Numbered from the stretch's first letter, positions 8,492 through 17,361 are shown. The stretch: 38,469 bases of DNA from Fluviicola sp. (GCA_017983675.1 JAGOAZ010000021.1:1-38469), one strand, 5' to 3'. The notes: a model not told the origin generated them from the letters alone. Program-made: numbers and translations.

Positions 8492-9556
8492 ATGAAATTT
8501 TTTGTTGGAATAGTGGTTGTTTTTTTGTCTTTTCAACCAATTTTTGGTCAACACGTGTTGTTTGGCGAAAGAAATCGCGCGTTGCATGAGAACAACTTGT
8601 TTTTTGATAAAGAAGGATTTTTATACCCTGAAATATTCATTTCTGACGCTAGTTTAGTTGCCGCTAATAATTCTTTGCGCTTGTGGTATCAATCAAATAC
8701 ACTTGTTACAGATTCTTTGCTGAATCACTTTGGAATTCGCCATCATTCTTCATCAATTGACAATCAAGCTGCAATTCAATTAAACGATTCAATTGTTTCA
8801 GAAAAAGCACGTTTTTATTCAAGGAATACTAACGCACTAACTTTTGTAATTCATGGATTTCGAAAAAATTTCAAAGAAACGGGAATTGATGTTTCATCTG
8901 TCGCGGAATTTCAATTATTTAATGAGGAAATTGAACGATATCACCCTGAATTCGAGAGCATTTCAGTTTATTGGGATGGACTTTACGATTGTTGCTTTTC
9001 CTTGAATAGCAAGAAAAATAAACAATTATTTCGTTTATTCGAAGAAGCAAGTTTACAAGCAGGTAACGTCGGTCAACAACTACATCGTTTGATTGCTAAA
9101 ACCACTGTTAAAAACATCACGTTAATTGGTCACAGTTTAGGAGCAAAAGTGGCCATACAATTACACCCTGCGAGTAATTCTAACAAAACAATTCATATGT
9201 GTTTGATTGCGCCTGCACTTTCAGCCGCTGCAATAAAAGAGTTGTACGAAAAACTACCTCAGACTGCAGATATCAGATGGCTGATTGTTTATAATGAGGC
9301 TGATTTTGTATTAAAAAAGAAAGATAATAAAATGGGACTATTTGGTCCTGGCGCTAAGAAATATGGCCCAACAGGACTAGGTTGTAATTACCACAATGAA
9401 TTATCCAATCTATCAGCGACTATTCAGAAGTACTATCCACTTGTTTCTTTTGAATTGGTCAACAAAACATCAATCGGTAAATGTCACTCTTTACGTTGTT
9501 ATACCCGAGACGAAAATTTAAAAGAAGTTTCTCGATTTATCGCAGGCAATGACTAA
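8492..9556 (+). CDS. Exported alpha/beta hydrolase
   Basis: 354 residues with a signal peptide (MKFFVGIVVVFLSFQPIFGQ), so probably periplasmic. An alpha/beta-hydrolase core follows: oxyanion-hole strand FVIHGF at 118-123, nucleophile elbow GHSLGAK with S215, probable acid D271 (YNEAD) and probable base H332 (KCHSL). Several Cys residues (167, 168, 298, 331, 336) could form disulfides in the periplasm. The family is lipase/esterase-like, near DUF900-type hydrolases; the substrate is unknown. The gene starts directly after the mnmD stop with no spacing, so it is probably read from the mnmD promoter. No functional link with tRNA modification is evident. Confidence 0.75.
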   Translation: MKFFVGIVVVFLSFQPIFGQHVLFGERNRALHENNLFFDKEGFLYPEIFISDASLVAANNSLRLWYQSNTLVTDSLLNHFGIRHHSSSIDNQAAIQLNDSIVSEKARFYSRNTNALTFVIHGFRKNFKETGIDVSSVAEFQLFNEEIERYHPEFESISVYWDGLYDCCFSLNSKKNKQLFRLFEEASLQAGNVGQQLHRLIAKTTVKNITLIGHSLGAKVAIQLHPASNSNKTIHMCLIAPALSAAAIKELYEKLPQTADIRWLIVYNEADFVLKKKDNKMGLFGPGAKKYGPTGLGCNYHNELSNLSATIQKYYPLVSFELVNKTSIGKCHSLRCYTRDENLKEVSRFIAGND

Positions 9557-9591
9557 ACAATTCGTATTTTTAAACAACTAAATAGAAAAAA

Positions 9592-10092
9592 ATGGCAACA
9601 GTAACGTTGGGTGGAAAGCCCGTAAATACAAATGGAACACTTCCGCAATCAGGAAGTAAATTAGCAGATTTATCTTTTGTAAAAAATGATTTATCAGTAG
9701 TTTCTCTTTCGGATTATCAAGGAACACGATTGATACTAAATATTTTTCCAAGTATTGATACAGGAACTTGTGCAGCATCCGTTCGTCAATTCAATAAACT
9801 AGCAAGTGAGTTATCCAATACGAAAGTGTTGTGTATTTCACGCGACCTTCCTTTTGCACAAAAACGTTTTTGTGGAGCAGAAGGAATCGAAAATGTTGAA
9901 ACATTATCAGATTTTCAAACGGGAGAATCAGGGAAAGCAGTCGGACTAGAATTAATTGATGGTCCTTTAAAAGGTTTGCATGCACGTGCAATTATTGTTG
10001 TGGATGAAAACAATGTGGTACTTCATAGTGAACTTGTTGCTGAAATAGCAAACGAACCAAATTATGATGCAGCATTAAAAGTGCTTTCGTAA
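9592..10092 (+). CDS. tpx: Thiol peroxidase (Tpx, atypical 2-Cys peroxiredoxin)
   Basis: 166 residues, full length for Tpx. It reduces hydrogen peroxide and alkyl hydroperoxides using thioredoxin-derived electrons. The active-site motif is SIDTGTCAASVRQF with T57 and peroxidatic C60. The resolving Cys is C94 in KRFCGAEG, at the spacing normal for Tpx. No signal peptide is present. An A-rich leader (atagaaaaaa) precedes the ATG, as usual in Bacteroidota. It is 35 nt after the hydrolase gene and followed by a strong hairpin at 10106-10133. Confidence 0.95.
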   Translation: MATVTLGGKPVNTNGTLPQSGSKLADLSFVKNDLSVVSLSDYQGTRLILNIFPSIDTGTCAASVRQFNKLASELSNTKVLCISRDLPFAQKRFCGAEGIENVETLSDFQTGESGKAVGLELIDGPLKGLHARAIIVVDENNVVLHSELVAEIANEPNYDAALKVLS

Positions 10093-10105
10093 TAGTCCTA
10101 AAAAC

Positions 10106-10133
10106 TGAAAGTCCAGACGAATCTGGACTTTCA
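10106..10133 (+). terminator. Hairpin after tpx
   Basis: GAAAGTCCAGA and TCTGGACTTTC form a perfect 11-bp stem (12 with the flanking T-A pair) around a CGAA tetraloop. Only a short T-rich tail follows, so it may be a terminator or an mRNA 3'-end stabiliser. Confidence 0.65.
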
Positions 10134-10287
10134 TTACCTAAAACACACTTTAAACCTAAGAAACTAACGAATAAATAGCAAGAAAGCCATCTATTGTTTG
10201 TTGGTTTCCCACACTAGACAATTGCCTTGCCAAAAATGCAAAAGCCTGATTATTAATAATTTAACAAAAAAGTAATCTTCCAACTTG

Positions 10288-10300
10288 TCCCGTTTTGGGA
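10288..10300. promoter_or_regulatory. Upstream TCCC-N5-GGGA palindrome
   Basis: TCCC-GTTTT-GGGA. It has the same half-sites and 5-nt spacing as the palindrome at 10444-10456, with centres 156 bp apart, so the two may be sites for one dimeric regulator. The regulator is not identified. Confidence 0.45.
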
Positions 10301-10414
10301 AAATTAGTCTCATTTCAGGAAGCATTTACAAGGAGGTGAAAGAATAAACATCTAATTTTTGCTGCATAACCTTCCAAAAAAGAACCTATGGCATAGTTCT
10401 ATCACTTGAAATAG

Positions 10415-10445
10415 TTGTTTTAAATAAATTCCTTACCTATATTTC
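10415..10445 (+). promoter_or_regulatory. Candidate promoter of the NtrC-type regulator
   Basis: TTG at 10415-10417, a 20-nt spacer, then TATATTTC at 10438-10445, one mismatch from TAnnTTTG. The spacing fits the Bacteroidota housekeeping promoter. The palindrome at 10442-10458 overlaps the -7 box and the expected transcription start. Confidence 0.45.
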
Positions 10446-10458
10446 CCATAATGGGAAA
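10442..10458. promoter_or_regulatory. Perfect 17-bp palindrome, candidate operator
   Basis: TTTCCCAT-A-ATGGGAAA is a perfect dyad and contains the TCCC-N5-GGGA core. It overlaps the candidate -7 box and start of transcription, the usual place for a repressor. It lies 39 bp upstream of the GTG start of the response regulator. Confidence 0.55.
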
Positions 10459-10496
10459 AAATGTTTACTTTTAGGCACACACACAACTAAAATAAA

Positions 10497-11855
10497 GTGA
10501 CAAATTACCAACAAACAAAGATTTTTATCGTTGAAGACGACGAAGTGTATACCAAATTATTGGCCTACAAGTTGCGATTAAATCCGTCCTTTGATGTTCA
10601 AACCTATACTTCCGGAAAATCGGTGATTACTGCATTGGATGAAAACCCATCCGTTATAACGCTTGATCATTTTTTGCCAGATATGACTGGTTTAGATTTA
10701 TTAAAAATCATCAAAACACGCTTACCTGAAACACAAGTGATTTTGCTTTCGGGTCAAGAAGACATTTCAATTGCAGTTGATTACATGCAATCAGGAGCAT
10801 ATGATTATATCACCAAAGACGCTGCATCACTTGATAAATTATGGCACATCGTTCACCAAGCAAAAGACAAACAAGTTTTACAAACTGAGGTGACTCACTT
10901 ACGTCAAGAAGTTTCGAAAAAATATAATTTTCAGCAATCCATCATCGGTGCGAGCGAAAAAATGCAACACGTTTTTGAAACACTGAATAAAACGGTGAAC
11001 TCATCTATTACCGTCTGTTTAACTGGTGAAACAGGAACTGGGAAAGAATTAGTAGCTAAAGCGATTCATTTTAATTCGAACAGGAAATCATCACCTTTTA
11101 TTGGAATAAATGTAGCTGCAATACCAAAAGAATTAATAGAGAGTGAACTTTTCGGGCATGAAAAAGGTGCGTTTACAGGAGCCGATAAATTACGCATTGG
11201 TAAATTTGAAGAAGCAACGAATGGGACATTATTTCTTGACGAAATTGCTGAAATGGATTGGTATTTACAAGCGAAATTACTCCGCGCTTTACAAGAACGA
11301 GAAATTACTCGTATCGGTTCAAATAAATCGATTCCTTTTGATGTTCGCATCATCATCGCATCGCACAAAGATTTACTGTCAGAAGTAAAAGCAGGGCGTT
11401 TTCGAGAAGATTTATTCTATCGTTTACTTGGGATAAATATTACGCTTCCACCATTGCGTGAACGAGGAAATGACATACTATTACTTGCAAAGAATTTTTT
11501 AAGTCAATTTTGTTCAGATAACAACTTGCCAAAAGTCTCTTTATCACCTGCTGCAATAAAAAAATTAATGACGTATGATTTTCCTGGTAATATTCGTGAA
11601 TTAAAAGCTGTCATTGAAGTAGCAGTAGTGCTTGCAGAAAACAATTTCATTAATGAAAAAGACATTCATTTTATGCAAACAAATGAAGCAGCAGCAACTG
11701 ATACAGAAACATTGGAAGCAGTAACAATTGCCTTTATTCAAAAGGAACTTAACAAGTTAAATGGTAATGTGTTAAAAACCTCACAACGGTTAGCAGTTGG
11801 GAAGTCGACAATTTACCGTTACATAAAAGAAGGAAAAATTACAATAAATTACTAA
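10497..11855 (+). CDS. Sigma-54-dependent response regulator, NtrC family
   Basis: 452 residues with the full NtrC order. The receiver domain spans about 5-120, with acidic pocket E13/D14/D15, phospho-acceptor D57 and K at YITKD. The AAA+ domain spans about 145-385, with Walker A GETGTGKE at 177-184, the sigma-54 contact loop GAFTGA at 224-229 and Walker B GTLFLDE. The C-terminal Fis-type helix-turn-helix ends SQRLAVGKSTIYRYIKE. It should be an ATP-driven activator of sigma-54 promoters, switched on by phosphorylation. The start is GTG at 10497, because an in-frame stop lies 2 codons upstream. No partner histidine kinase is adjacent. The REC-HPt gene follows after 69 bp, so the two may share a phosphorelay. 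Confidence 0.93.
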   Translation: MTNYQQTKIFIVEDDEVYTKLLAYKLRLNPSFDVQTYTSGKSVITALDENPSVITLDHFLPDMTGLDLLKIIKTRLPETQVILLSGQEDISIAVDYMQSGAYDYITKDAASLDKLWHIVHQAKDKQVLQTEVTHLRQEVSKKYNFQQSIIGASEKMQHVFETLNKTVNSSITVCLTGETGTGKELVAKAIHFNSNRKSSPFIGINVAAIPKELIESELFGHEKGAFTGADKLRIGKFEEATNGTLFLDEIAEMDWYLQAKLLRALQEREITRIGSNKSIPFDVRIIIASHKDLLSEVKAGRFREDLFYRLLGINITLPPLRERGNDILLLAKNFLSQFCSDNNLPKVSLSPAAIKKLMTYDFPGNIRELKAVIEVAVVLAENNFINEKDIHFMQTNEAAATDTETLEAVTIAFIQKELNKLNGNVLKTSQRLAVGKSTIYRYIKEGKITINY

Positions 11856-11876
11856 AATGTTAAAAATGAATTGTAC

Positions 11877-11900
11877 TTTAGTATCGTAATTACTACTAAA
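11877..11900. promoter_or_regulatory. Inverted repeat upstream of the REC-HPt gene
   Basis: TTTAGTA (11877-11883) and TACTAAA (11894-11900) are perfect 7-bp arms separated by 10 nt, 24 bp before the start codon at 11925. This could be an operator or a weak terminator of the preceding gene; there is no T-run. Confidence 0.35.
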
Positions 11901-11924
11901 AAACACTCTTATCACTATTAACCG

Positions 11925-12671
11925 ATGACACACACAGAAACTACTACATTAAAAAACATCCACGTATTAATCGCTGAAGACAATCCACTTAATCAATTGT
12001 TGATTTCAACCATCATGGACAAAGAAAAAATTGCTTATGACATTGCGAATGATGGCATTGAAGCAATTGATTTTTTAAAGAAAAACAAGTACAGCATACT
12101 ATTTTTAGATATTCAAATGCCTCGCTTAGATGGTTGGGAAACTGCAAAAATCATTCGTGAAGAATTGAAACTCGACATTCAAATTGTTGCACTAACTGCC
12201 AACGATGCGGCAAATGATGAATCTGCATTTTACCAGGCAGGCATGAACAATTACATTTCAAAACCTTACAAAAAAGACACACTACTCGAATTAATACACA
12301 AAAGTGCAGGTCAGATGGCGCATTCTCATGATTCAGAAGTTCGTTTATACGACACTGCTAATATCGAGCGTATTTCTTCTGGTGATGCTGAATTTGTTCA
12401 ATCAATTATTGCTACTTTTCAAAAAAATGTCGTCTTGCGCCTAGCTGAAATTGAAAAAGGACTAGCGGATAAAAACAGTGAAGCCATTCGTTTCTCATTG
12501 CATCAATTGAAATCTTCCATCGATATCCTATTAATAAATGGTATCAAAGAAACAGTGCTCAATTTAGAAAAGAATATCATTGAAAACACCATCTCCTTTG
12601 AGCAAATAGCAACCGAATTCGATTTAATCAAAGCGCACTTATTGGCTGTTAAGGAACAAATGAGTTATTAA
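11925..12671 (+). CDS. Receiver-HPt phosphorelay protein
   Basis: 248 residues with two domains and no output domain. The receiver spans about 11-130: acidic residues E18/D19, phospho-acceptor D62 in LFLDIQMP, and the conserved T and K in LTAND and SKPYK. An HPt four-helix bundle spans about 150-245, with phosphorylatable H193 in SLHQLKSS. Such proteins pass phosphate between a hybrid kinase and a final regulator. It follows the NtrC-type regulator on the same strand with a 69-bp gap, so the regulator may be its target; this is inference. A second HPt protein is encoded at 17570-17932. Confidence 0.9.
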   Translation: MTHTETTTLKNIHVLIAEDNPLNQLLISTIMDKEKIAYDIANDGIEAIDFLKKNKYSILFLDIQMPRLDGWETAKIIREELKLDIQIVALTANDAANDESAFYQAGMNNYISKPYKKDTLLELIHKSAGQMAHSHDSEVRLYDTANIERISSGDAEFVQSIIATFQKNVVLRLAEIEKGLADKNSEAIRFSLHQLKSSIDILLINGIKETVLNLEKNIIENTISFEQIATEFDLIKAHLLAVKEQMSY

Positions 12672-12684
12672 AATTATTTTGGTT

Positions 12685-12710
12685 CTTTTGATTAATTTTT
12701 AATCGAAAAG
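12685..12710 (+). terminator. Possible weak terminator after the REC-HPt gene
   Basis: GATTAA (12690-12695) and TTAATC (12699-12704) form a short AT-rich stem around TTT, flanked by TTTT and GAAAA that can extend it with one bulge. The downstream region is T-rich. The weak stem makes this tentative. Confidence 0.35.
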
Positions 12711-12760
12711 TGTTTTATTTTTCATCTTTTTCACTAACTTAAGGTAAAAAAGAAAGAAAA

Positions 12761-14296
12761 ATGCTTGTAAAAACATTCGGTAGTGCTGTGTTTGGAATAG
12801 ATGCAACTACCATTACTATTGAGGTGAACGTTGCAAACGGAGTGAATTTTGTATTAGTTGGTTTGCCTGATAAATCTGTTCAAGAAAGTCATCAACGAAT
12901 CAAAGCAGCTTTAAAAAATAATGACTTTAAATATCCCGGAAAGGAAATTACCGTGAACCTTGCACCTGCTGATATTCGAAAAGAAGGTTCTACGTATGAT
13001 TTAGGTATTGCAATTGGCATATTAGCTGCTAGTGAACAAATTTCTAGTTCAAAACTAACGGAATATATCTTGCTCGGAGAAATTTCATTAGATGGCACTT
13101 TGCAACCTATAAAAGGTGTCTTACCCATTGCAATTCAAGCAAAAAAAGAAGGTTTTAAAGGGATTATTTTACCCAAAGGAAATGAGTCAGAAGCGGCTAT
13201 TGTAGAAGGATTGGCCGTTTATGGCCTTGCAAACATCAAAGAAGTCGTTGCTTTTTTAGATGGAACAAGCATTTTTGAACCAACAAAATTTAATATAGAT
13301 GAAGAATTTGCACGCCAACTCCACCAAAGTGAAATTGATTTTCATGATGTAAAAGGACAAGCAGGTATCAAACGTGCATTTGAAATCGCTGCTTCTGGAG
13401 GACATAACTTAATTCTTATCGGTCCGCCAGGCGCTGGAAAATCAATGATAGCAAAACGTTTGCCAACCATTTTACCTCCCATGAGTATCGACGAATCGTT
13501 GGAAACAACAAAAATTCATTCCGTAGCTGGGAAAATTGGTAAAAATGTGGGACTTATCACACAACGTCCATTTCGAAAACCTCATCATACGATCAGTGAT
13601 GTAGCCTTAGTTGGTGGCGGATCATATCCGCAACCTGGAGAAATTTCGTTGGCACACAATGGTGTTTTATTTCTCGATGAACTGCCAGAATACAAACGAC
13701 AAGTACTCGAAGTCATGCGACAACCACTCGAAGATAGATCTGTTACTGTTTCAAGAGCCCGTTTTTCTGTCGATTATCCAGCAGGGTTTATGCTTGTTGC
13801 AGCAATGAATCCGTGTCCATGTGGCTATTACAACCACCCAGAAAAAGAATGTGTTTGTCCACCCGGAACGGTTCAACGTTATTTAAACAAGATTTCAGGA
13901 CCACTACTCGATCGAATCGATTTGCATGTGGAAGTCACTCCTGTTTCTTTTAATGAATTAGCCTACGAACAAGCTAGTGAATCGAGTGCCATTATTCGCG
14001 AGCGTGTTATCAAAGCTCGTATGATCCAAGAAAAACGTTTTTCTGCTAGTTCTTCACATTGTAATGCTCAAATGCAACGAAGTGAATTAAACACCTTTTG
14101 TTCAATTGATGAATCCGGCAAACAATTATTGAAAAATGCGATGGATCGACTAGGGCTCTCTGCGCGTGCTTACGACAGAATTTTAAAAGTTGCCCGAACA
14201 ATTGCTGACTTAGATGAAGCACTTACAATTCAACCCGTACATTTATCAGAAGCAATTCAACTGCGCAATTTGGACCGAGAATCGTGGGCTGGGTGA
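12761..14296 (+). CDS. comM: YifB/ComM family Mg-chelatase-like AAA ATPase
   Basis: 511 residues, full length. The N-terminal Lon-protease-like fold (about 1-170) contains the family motif [19 protein letters not shown]. The AAA+ domain has Walker A GPPGAGKS at 221-228 and Walker [10 protein letters not shown] with D306/E307. A Cys cluster C352, C354, C364 and C366 (NPCPCGYYN...CVC) is likely a structural metal site. A C-terminal Mg-chelatase domain closes the protein. Family members such as ComM are hexameric helicases promoting branch migration during natural transformation; whether this strain is competent cannot be seen here. It ends 7 bp from the convergent glycosyltransferase gene. Confidence 0.93.
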   Translation: MLVKTFGSAVFGIDATTITIEVNVANGVNFVLVGLPDKSVQESHQRIKAALKNNDFKYPGKEITVNLAPADIRKEGSTYDLGIAIGILAASEQISSSKLTEYILLGEISLDGTLQPIKGVLPIAIQAKKEGFKGIILPKGNESEAAIVEGLAVYGLANIKEVVAFLDGTSIFEPTKFNIDEEFARQLHQSEIDFHDVKGQAGIKRAFEIAASGGHNLILIGPPGAGKSMIAKRLPTILPPMSIDESLETTKIHSVAGKIGKNVGLITQRPFRKPHHTISDVALVGGGSYPQPGEISLAHNGVLFLDELPEYKRQVLEVMRQPLEDRSVTVSRARFSVDYPAGFMLVAAMNPCPCGYYNHPEKECVCPPGTVQRYLNKISGPLLDRIDLHVEVTPVSFNELAYEQASESSAIIRERVIKARMIQEKRFSASSSHCNAQMQRSELNTFCSIDESGKQLLKNAMDRLGLSARAYDRILKVARTIADLDEALTIQPVHLSEAIQLRNLDRESWAG

Positions 14297-14303
14297 TGAC
14301 TTA

Positions 14304-15149
14304 TTATAGATTTGTAAATTCAGTAATAAAAAGATGAACCTGATCTATGTAATCTAATTCAAATTCGAGTTCTTTTTCAGTTGATAGCTTTTGCCAATTA
14401 CTATTTTCACTTGTTGATAAGGGAAGGTCTTTAAATAAGGAATTTTCGTTTTTTGTGAAGGATGCTAAATGATTAAAACCATTATTTGTAATCATGTTTT
14501 GAGTTGGTAAAACAACTTTACTTTTCGATAAATATTGATAAACACACCATCTCAAATCCCAAGAAATATTTGACCCTTTCGTTTTAACAAACGTATTAAT
14601 AATATGATCAATTTTAGTATTTTTTGAAGAGATGAATTGATAAAAATCATCCGTTTTCGGTTGCGCCAACCATTTCTCCTTCCATGTAGCCCACCCCCAA
14701 AAAGGAAAACCAACTTGCGCAGAAAAATAGCCGTTCAAATCGCTACTATTCTGCATATTTGTTCCAATTATTGATGTTATCTTTTTGTCTGATTGGTGAG
14801 CTACAAGTTGATCATTACAAAAACTGAAAAAATTCATCGTTGGAATTGTATCGTCTTCTAATACAATAATTTGGTCTTCCATTTCAAAAATCGCATCAAG
14901 TGCAAAGTCAAATATAAACCCCAGTCCCTTGTGTGTTTTAGGAATTATATAATGAACATTCAGCTTATTGTCAAAATCAGCAATTGTTTTTTTTACTTCT
15001 TGTTGCAAAAGCATTTCATTTTCATTCCTAGGTAAATCAATTACTACATATAAACAAGCTGGTTCATAGTTTTGGATATGTGATAAAATGGTCTGTAATG
15101 CCTGATTTTTAATAAAAGCAAACAAAACAACATTTGATTTACATTTCAT
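14304..15149 (-). CDS. GT-A-fold glycosyltransferase-like protein
   Basis: 281 residues, cytosolic, no signal peptide. The N-terminal half has the nucleotide-sugar-binding pattern of GT2-like enzymes, ending in VLEDD at 96-100, the DxD-like metal/nucleotide motif. The segment FPFWGWATWKEKW at 148-160 is characteristic of a GT-A subgroup often labelled HlpA-like. It probably transfers a sugar to a cell-surface glycan; donor and acceptor are unknown. Its start overlaps the end of the upstream unrecognised gene by 11 nt, so translation is probably coupled. It is the last gene of an AT-rich minus-strand block headed by a Wzt-type ATPase. Confidence 0.7.
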   Translation of the reverse strand: MKCKSNVVLFAFIKNQALQTILSHIQNYEPACLYVVIDLPRNENEMLLQQEVKKTIADFDNKLNVHYIIPKTHKGLGFIFDFALDAIFEMEDQIIVLEDDTIPTMNFFSFCNDQLVAHQSDKKITSIIGTNMQNSSDLNGYFSAQVGFPFWGWATWKEKWLAQPKTDDFYQFISSKNTKIDHIINTFVKTKGSNISWDLRWCVYQYLSKSKVVLPTQNMITNNGFNHLASFTKNENSLFKDLPLSTSENSNWQKLSTEKELEFELDYIDQVHLFITEFTNL

Positions 15150-15960
15150 TTTGATAATTATTAATTAAAAAAGCAACTGATGGGAAAGCCAAACTTTCTG
15201 TTCTACTTGTTACATATACAGAACATAGCTTGTGGTCTGATGAGAACGCTGGACAAATGAACTTTAAATTACTGCATTTCTGAAAGGAATGTATTTCCTT
15301 TGGAATTTCACTTTCTAATTTACTTGTAAACACATTTTCACCACCAAGACAAATGTATTTTTGATCGTTATCATTATCGATTCGGGCAATTTCTATTCCT
15401 CTAATATTTTGCAACTGAATCAACTCTTTAATTGCATCTAAGGGGTGTTCAGCAGGAGTCACATAGCCGTAAATTTTCGATTGAATAACGTTGTTTTTAA
15501 AGGTGTTGTAAATACCAAAATCAGTCGCATTTATTAATGACGTTCCAAATAGTTCAGACTTTTTAGAAATATGTTCAATATCATTTAATTTAGCACACCT
15601 TAAATAATATCCATATTCTATTAAATTTCTACGGTCTACTTTAATTGAAAAAGTTAACCCTCCACCATTTGAAAGGGGCTCATTAACAAAGTTGCTTTTG
15701 TTTTTCCAATGTGACAAAAATTCTTGTGCTAAAGGAGGAATAGGAAATGTTTCAAAAGGCAATTCATCGGAATAAAGGACAAAATATAATTTTATTGACG
15801 TAATATCTCCCCCTTCAAAATTAAATCCAATATATGAAATTTTTTCTCCTGAAAAAGATGACCAAACAGCAATTATCGATCTTGTATAAGACGCTATTTG
15901 AGCATCCTCTTCAATCAAACGAAGTGAATTAATAATAAATTTCTTATTCGTGCGCTCCAT
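15139..15960 (-). CDS. Unrecognised protein in polysaccharide-type cluster
   Basis: 273 residues that I do not recognise. No signal peptide, no membrane segment and no nucleotide-binding loop are visible. The sequence looks like an alternating alpha/beta soluble protein: beta-rich stretches include ISYIGFNFEG, SIKLYFVLYSD and GGGLTFSIKV, then a region with RRNLIEYGYYLRC. The coding frame is long, starts with ATG at 15960 and overlaps the next gene by 11 nt, which supports a real gene. It lies between a Wzt-type ABC ATPase (79 bp upstream) and a glycosyltransferase, so a part in glycan synthesis or modification is plausible but unproven. Confidence 0.6.
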   Translation of the reverse strand: MERTNKKFIINSLRLIEEDAQIASYTRSIIAVWSSFSGEKISYIGFNFEGGDITSIKLYFVLYSDELPFETFPIPPLAQEFLSHWKNKSNFVNEPLSNGGGLTFSIKVDRRNLIEYGYYLRCAKLNDIEHISKKSELFGTSLINATDFGIYNTFKNNVIQSKIYGYVTPAEHPLDAIKELIQLQNIRGIEIARIDNDNDQKYICLGGENVFTSKLESEIPKEIHSFQKCSNLKFICPAFSSDHKLCSVYVTSRTESLAFPSVAFLINNYQNEM

Positions 15961-16039
15961 ATTGCGAATTGTGTTTCTTATAGACTTTCATAGGTATTCT
16001 AATCCAATTTCTGTTTTCCCGATGCTTTTCCATAAAAGA

Positions 16040-17287
16040 TTAAATCCAATTAAAATCCATTAACAATCCCCCAACAACATTGTATTTACTAAAGTCTATC
16101 AAAGCGTTATTAACTTCAAAATATGGTTTGAAAAAAAATATTTTTTCGTAATTGGCTATGATTTTAACCTGTTGTAAAGTAGAAGTATTAGCTAGGTCTT
16201 TGGTATTAAAAACGATGGAGAAATTTTCAAAAAACATCAATGAGATACTATAAATATCGGAAGCAAAAATATTTTTAGGTATCGTGCAATTTAACACAAC
16301 TTTTCCGTTTTTACTATATTTTTCAACACTAAAATTAGGGTCAGAAAATGGACTTGCCATAATTAACGTCTGTCCCATACTATCTTTTATTACAAATGCA
16401 GGCGTTAATTCTAAAGTTGAATTGTTTTCATAAATCAACCGAAGTGAGAACGTTTCTGACGAAACATACTTTGTATTACTTGCCTCTTGATTGAACCAAA
16501 ATTCATTCAGAGTAATTAATTCAGATGGATCATTAAATTTTTCAATTAGTACACTCCCTGATTCAACAATGTTTTGGGTAGAAACTAAATAGTTTTTTAC
16601 ATAATTTGCAATCGTTGATTCATTTTCCAATTGAATATTCCCGTTTTTTAACTCGATTGTGTAATCACAAATTTTTAATTCAGATAAGTTGTGACTTACC
16701 ATCAAGATCGTTTTGTTTTTTGCAACCAATTGTTTTATGCGTTCCTCTGACTTTTCTTGAAATGCAATATCGCCGACATTAAAAACTTCGTCAAAAAGAT
16801 ATATATCAAAATCTAAATGCATGATGATACTGAAGGCCAAGCGCAAAAACATGCCGTTTGAATAATTTTTAACTGGTTCATGAATGAAATTACCAATGCC
16901 ACTAAAAATAATTATCTCTTCAACACATTGTTCAATTTCAGCTTTTTTAAAACCGAGAATTTGACCGTGTAAAAAAATATTCTCATAACCACTCAATTCA
17001 AGATGAAATCCTGCACCAATATCCAAAATACTAGCAACTCGTCCATTCAAAACAACCTCACCTTGTGTAGGCTTGGTAATACCTGATAACACTTTTAAGA
17101 GCGTGCTTTTCCCACTTCCATTTGAACCAACAATTCCAACAACAGCTCCTTGTTTTATTTCAAAACTGATATTATTTAAAGCCCACAAGTCAGTTGAAAA
17201 CGCATTGCTGTTTTCATCAATAACTGCTTTGTTTAATGCATATTTCTTTGATAAATTTGAGACAGATATTGCAATTTGATTATTCAT
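16040..17287 (-). CDS. Wzt-type polysaccharide-export ABC ATPase with C-terminal extension
   Basis: 415 residues from the ATG at 17287 (MNNQIAISV). The frame extends 29 codons further up, but that part is not family-like and includes the leader. The ABC domain (about 1-245) has Walker A GSNGSGKST at 54-62, the Wzt-typical signature NYSNGM in place of LSGGQ, Walker B IYLFDEVFNVGD and the H-loop MVSHN. Residues about 270-415 form a beta-rich extension like the Wzt carbohydrate-binding domain, which recognises the chain terminus of O-antigen before export. The cognate Wzm permease is not next to it, so it must pair with one encoded elsewhere, or the locus is a fragment. A complete promoter lies at 17362-17394. 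Confidence 0.85.
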   Translation of the reverse strand: MNNQIAISVSNLSKKYALNKAVIDENSNAFSTDLWALNNISFEIKQGAVVGIVGSNGSGKSTLLKVLSGITKPTQGEVVLNGRVASILDIGAGFHLELSGYENIFLHGQILGFKKAEIEQCVEEIIIFSGIGNFIHEPVKNYSNGMFLRLAFSIIMHLDFDIYLFDEVFNVGDIAFQEKSEERIKQLVAKNKTILMVSHNLSELKICDYTIELKNGNIQLENESTIANYVKNYLVSTQNIVESGSVLIEKFNDPSELITLNEFWFNQEASNTKYVSSETFSLRLIYENNSTLELTPAFVIKDSMGQTLIMASPFSDPNFSVEKYSKNGKVVLNCTIPKNIFASDIYSISLMFFENFSIVFNTKDLANTSTLQQVKIIANYEKIFFFKPYFEVNNALIDFSKYNVVGGLLMDFNWI

Positions 17288-17361
17288 ATTCCTATTTATG
17301 TAACTTGTGACAATAAATAAACACGAACACCTCCGCTCAACTATTGATATGTAATAGGAAA

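Larger units (their letters stand above)
10134..10496 (+). other. 363-bp gene-free regulatory stretch before the response regulator
   Basis: No credible ORF is present. It holds two TCCC-N5-GGGA palindromes (10288-10300 and 10444-10456), annotated separately. A Shine-Dalgarno-like AAGGAGGTGA at 10330-10339 has no ORF behind it. A 20-bp quasi-palindrome at 10381-10400 has arms AGAAC/GTTCT with TATG/CATA inside. A candidate promoter is at 10415-10445. The amount of dyad structure suggests a regulated promoter or an unrecognised small RNA. Confidence 0.6.

Noticed and set aside
10381..10400. Sigma-54 promoter at TGGCATAGTTC
   Set aside because: It has TGGCA but lacks the GC element at the required -12 spacing; the dyad nature of the site explains it better.
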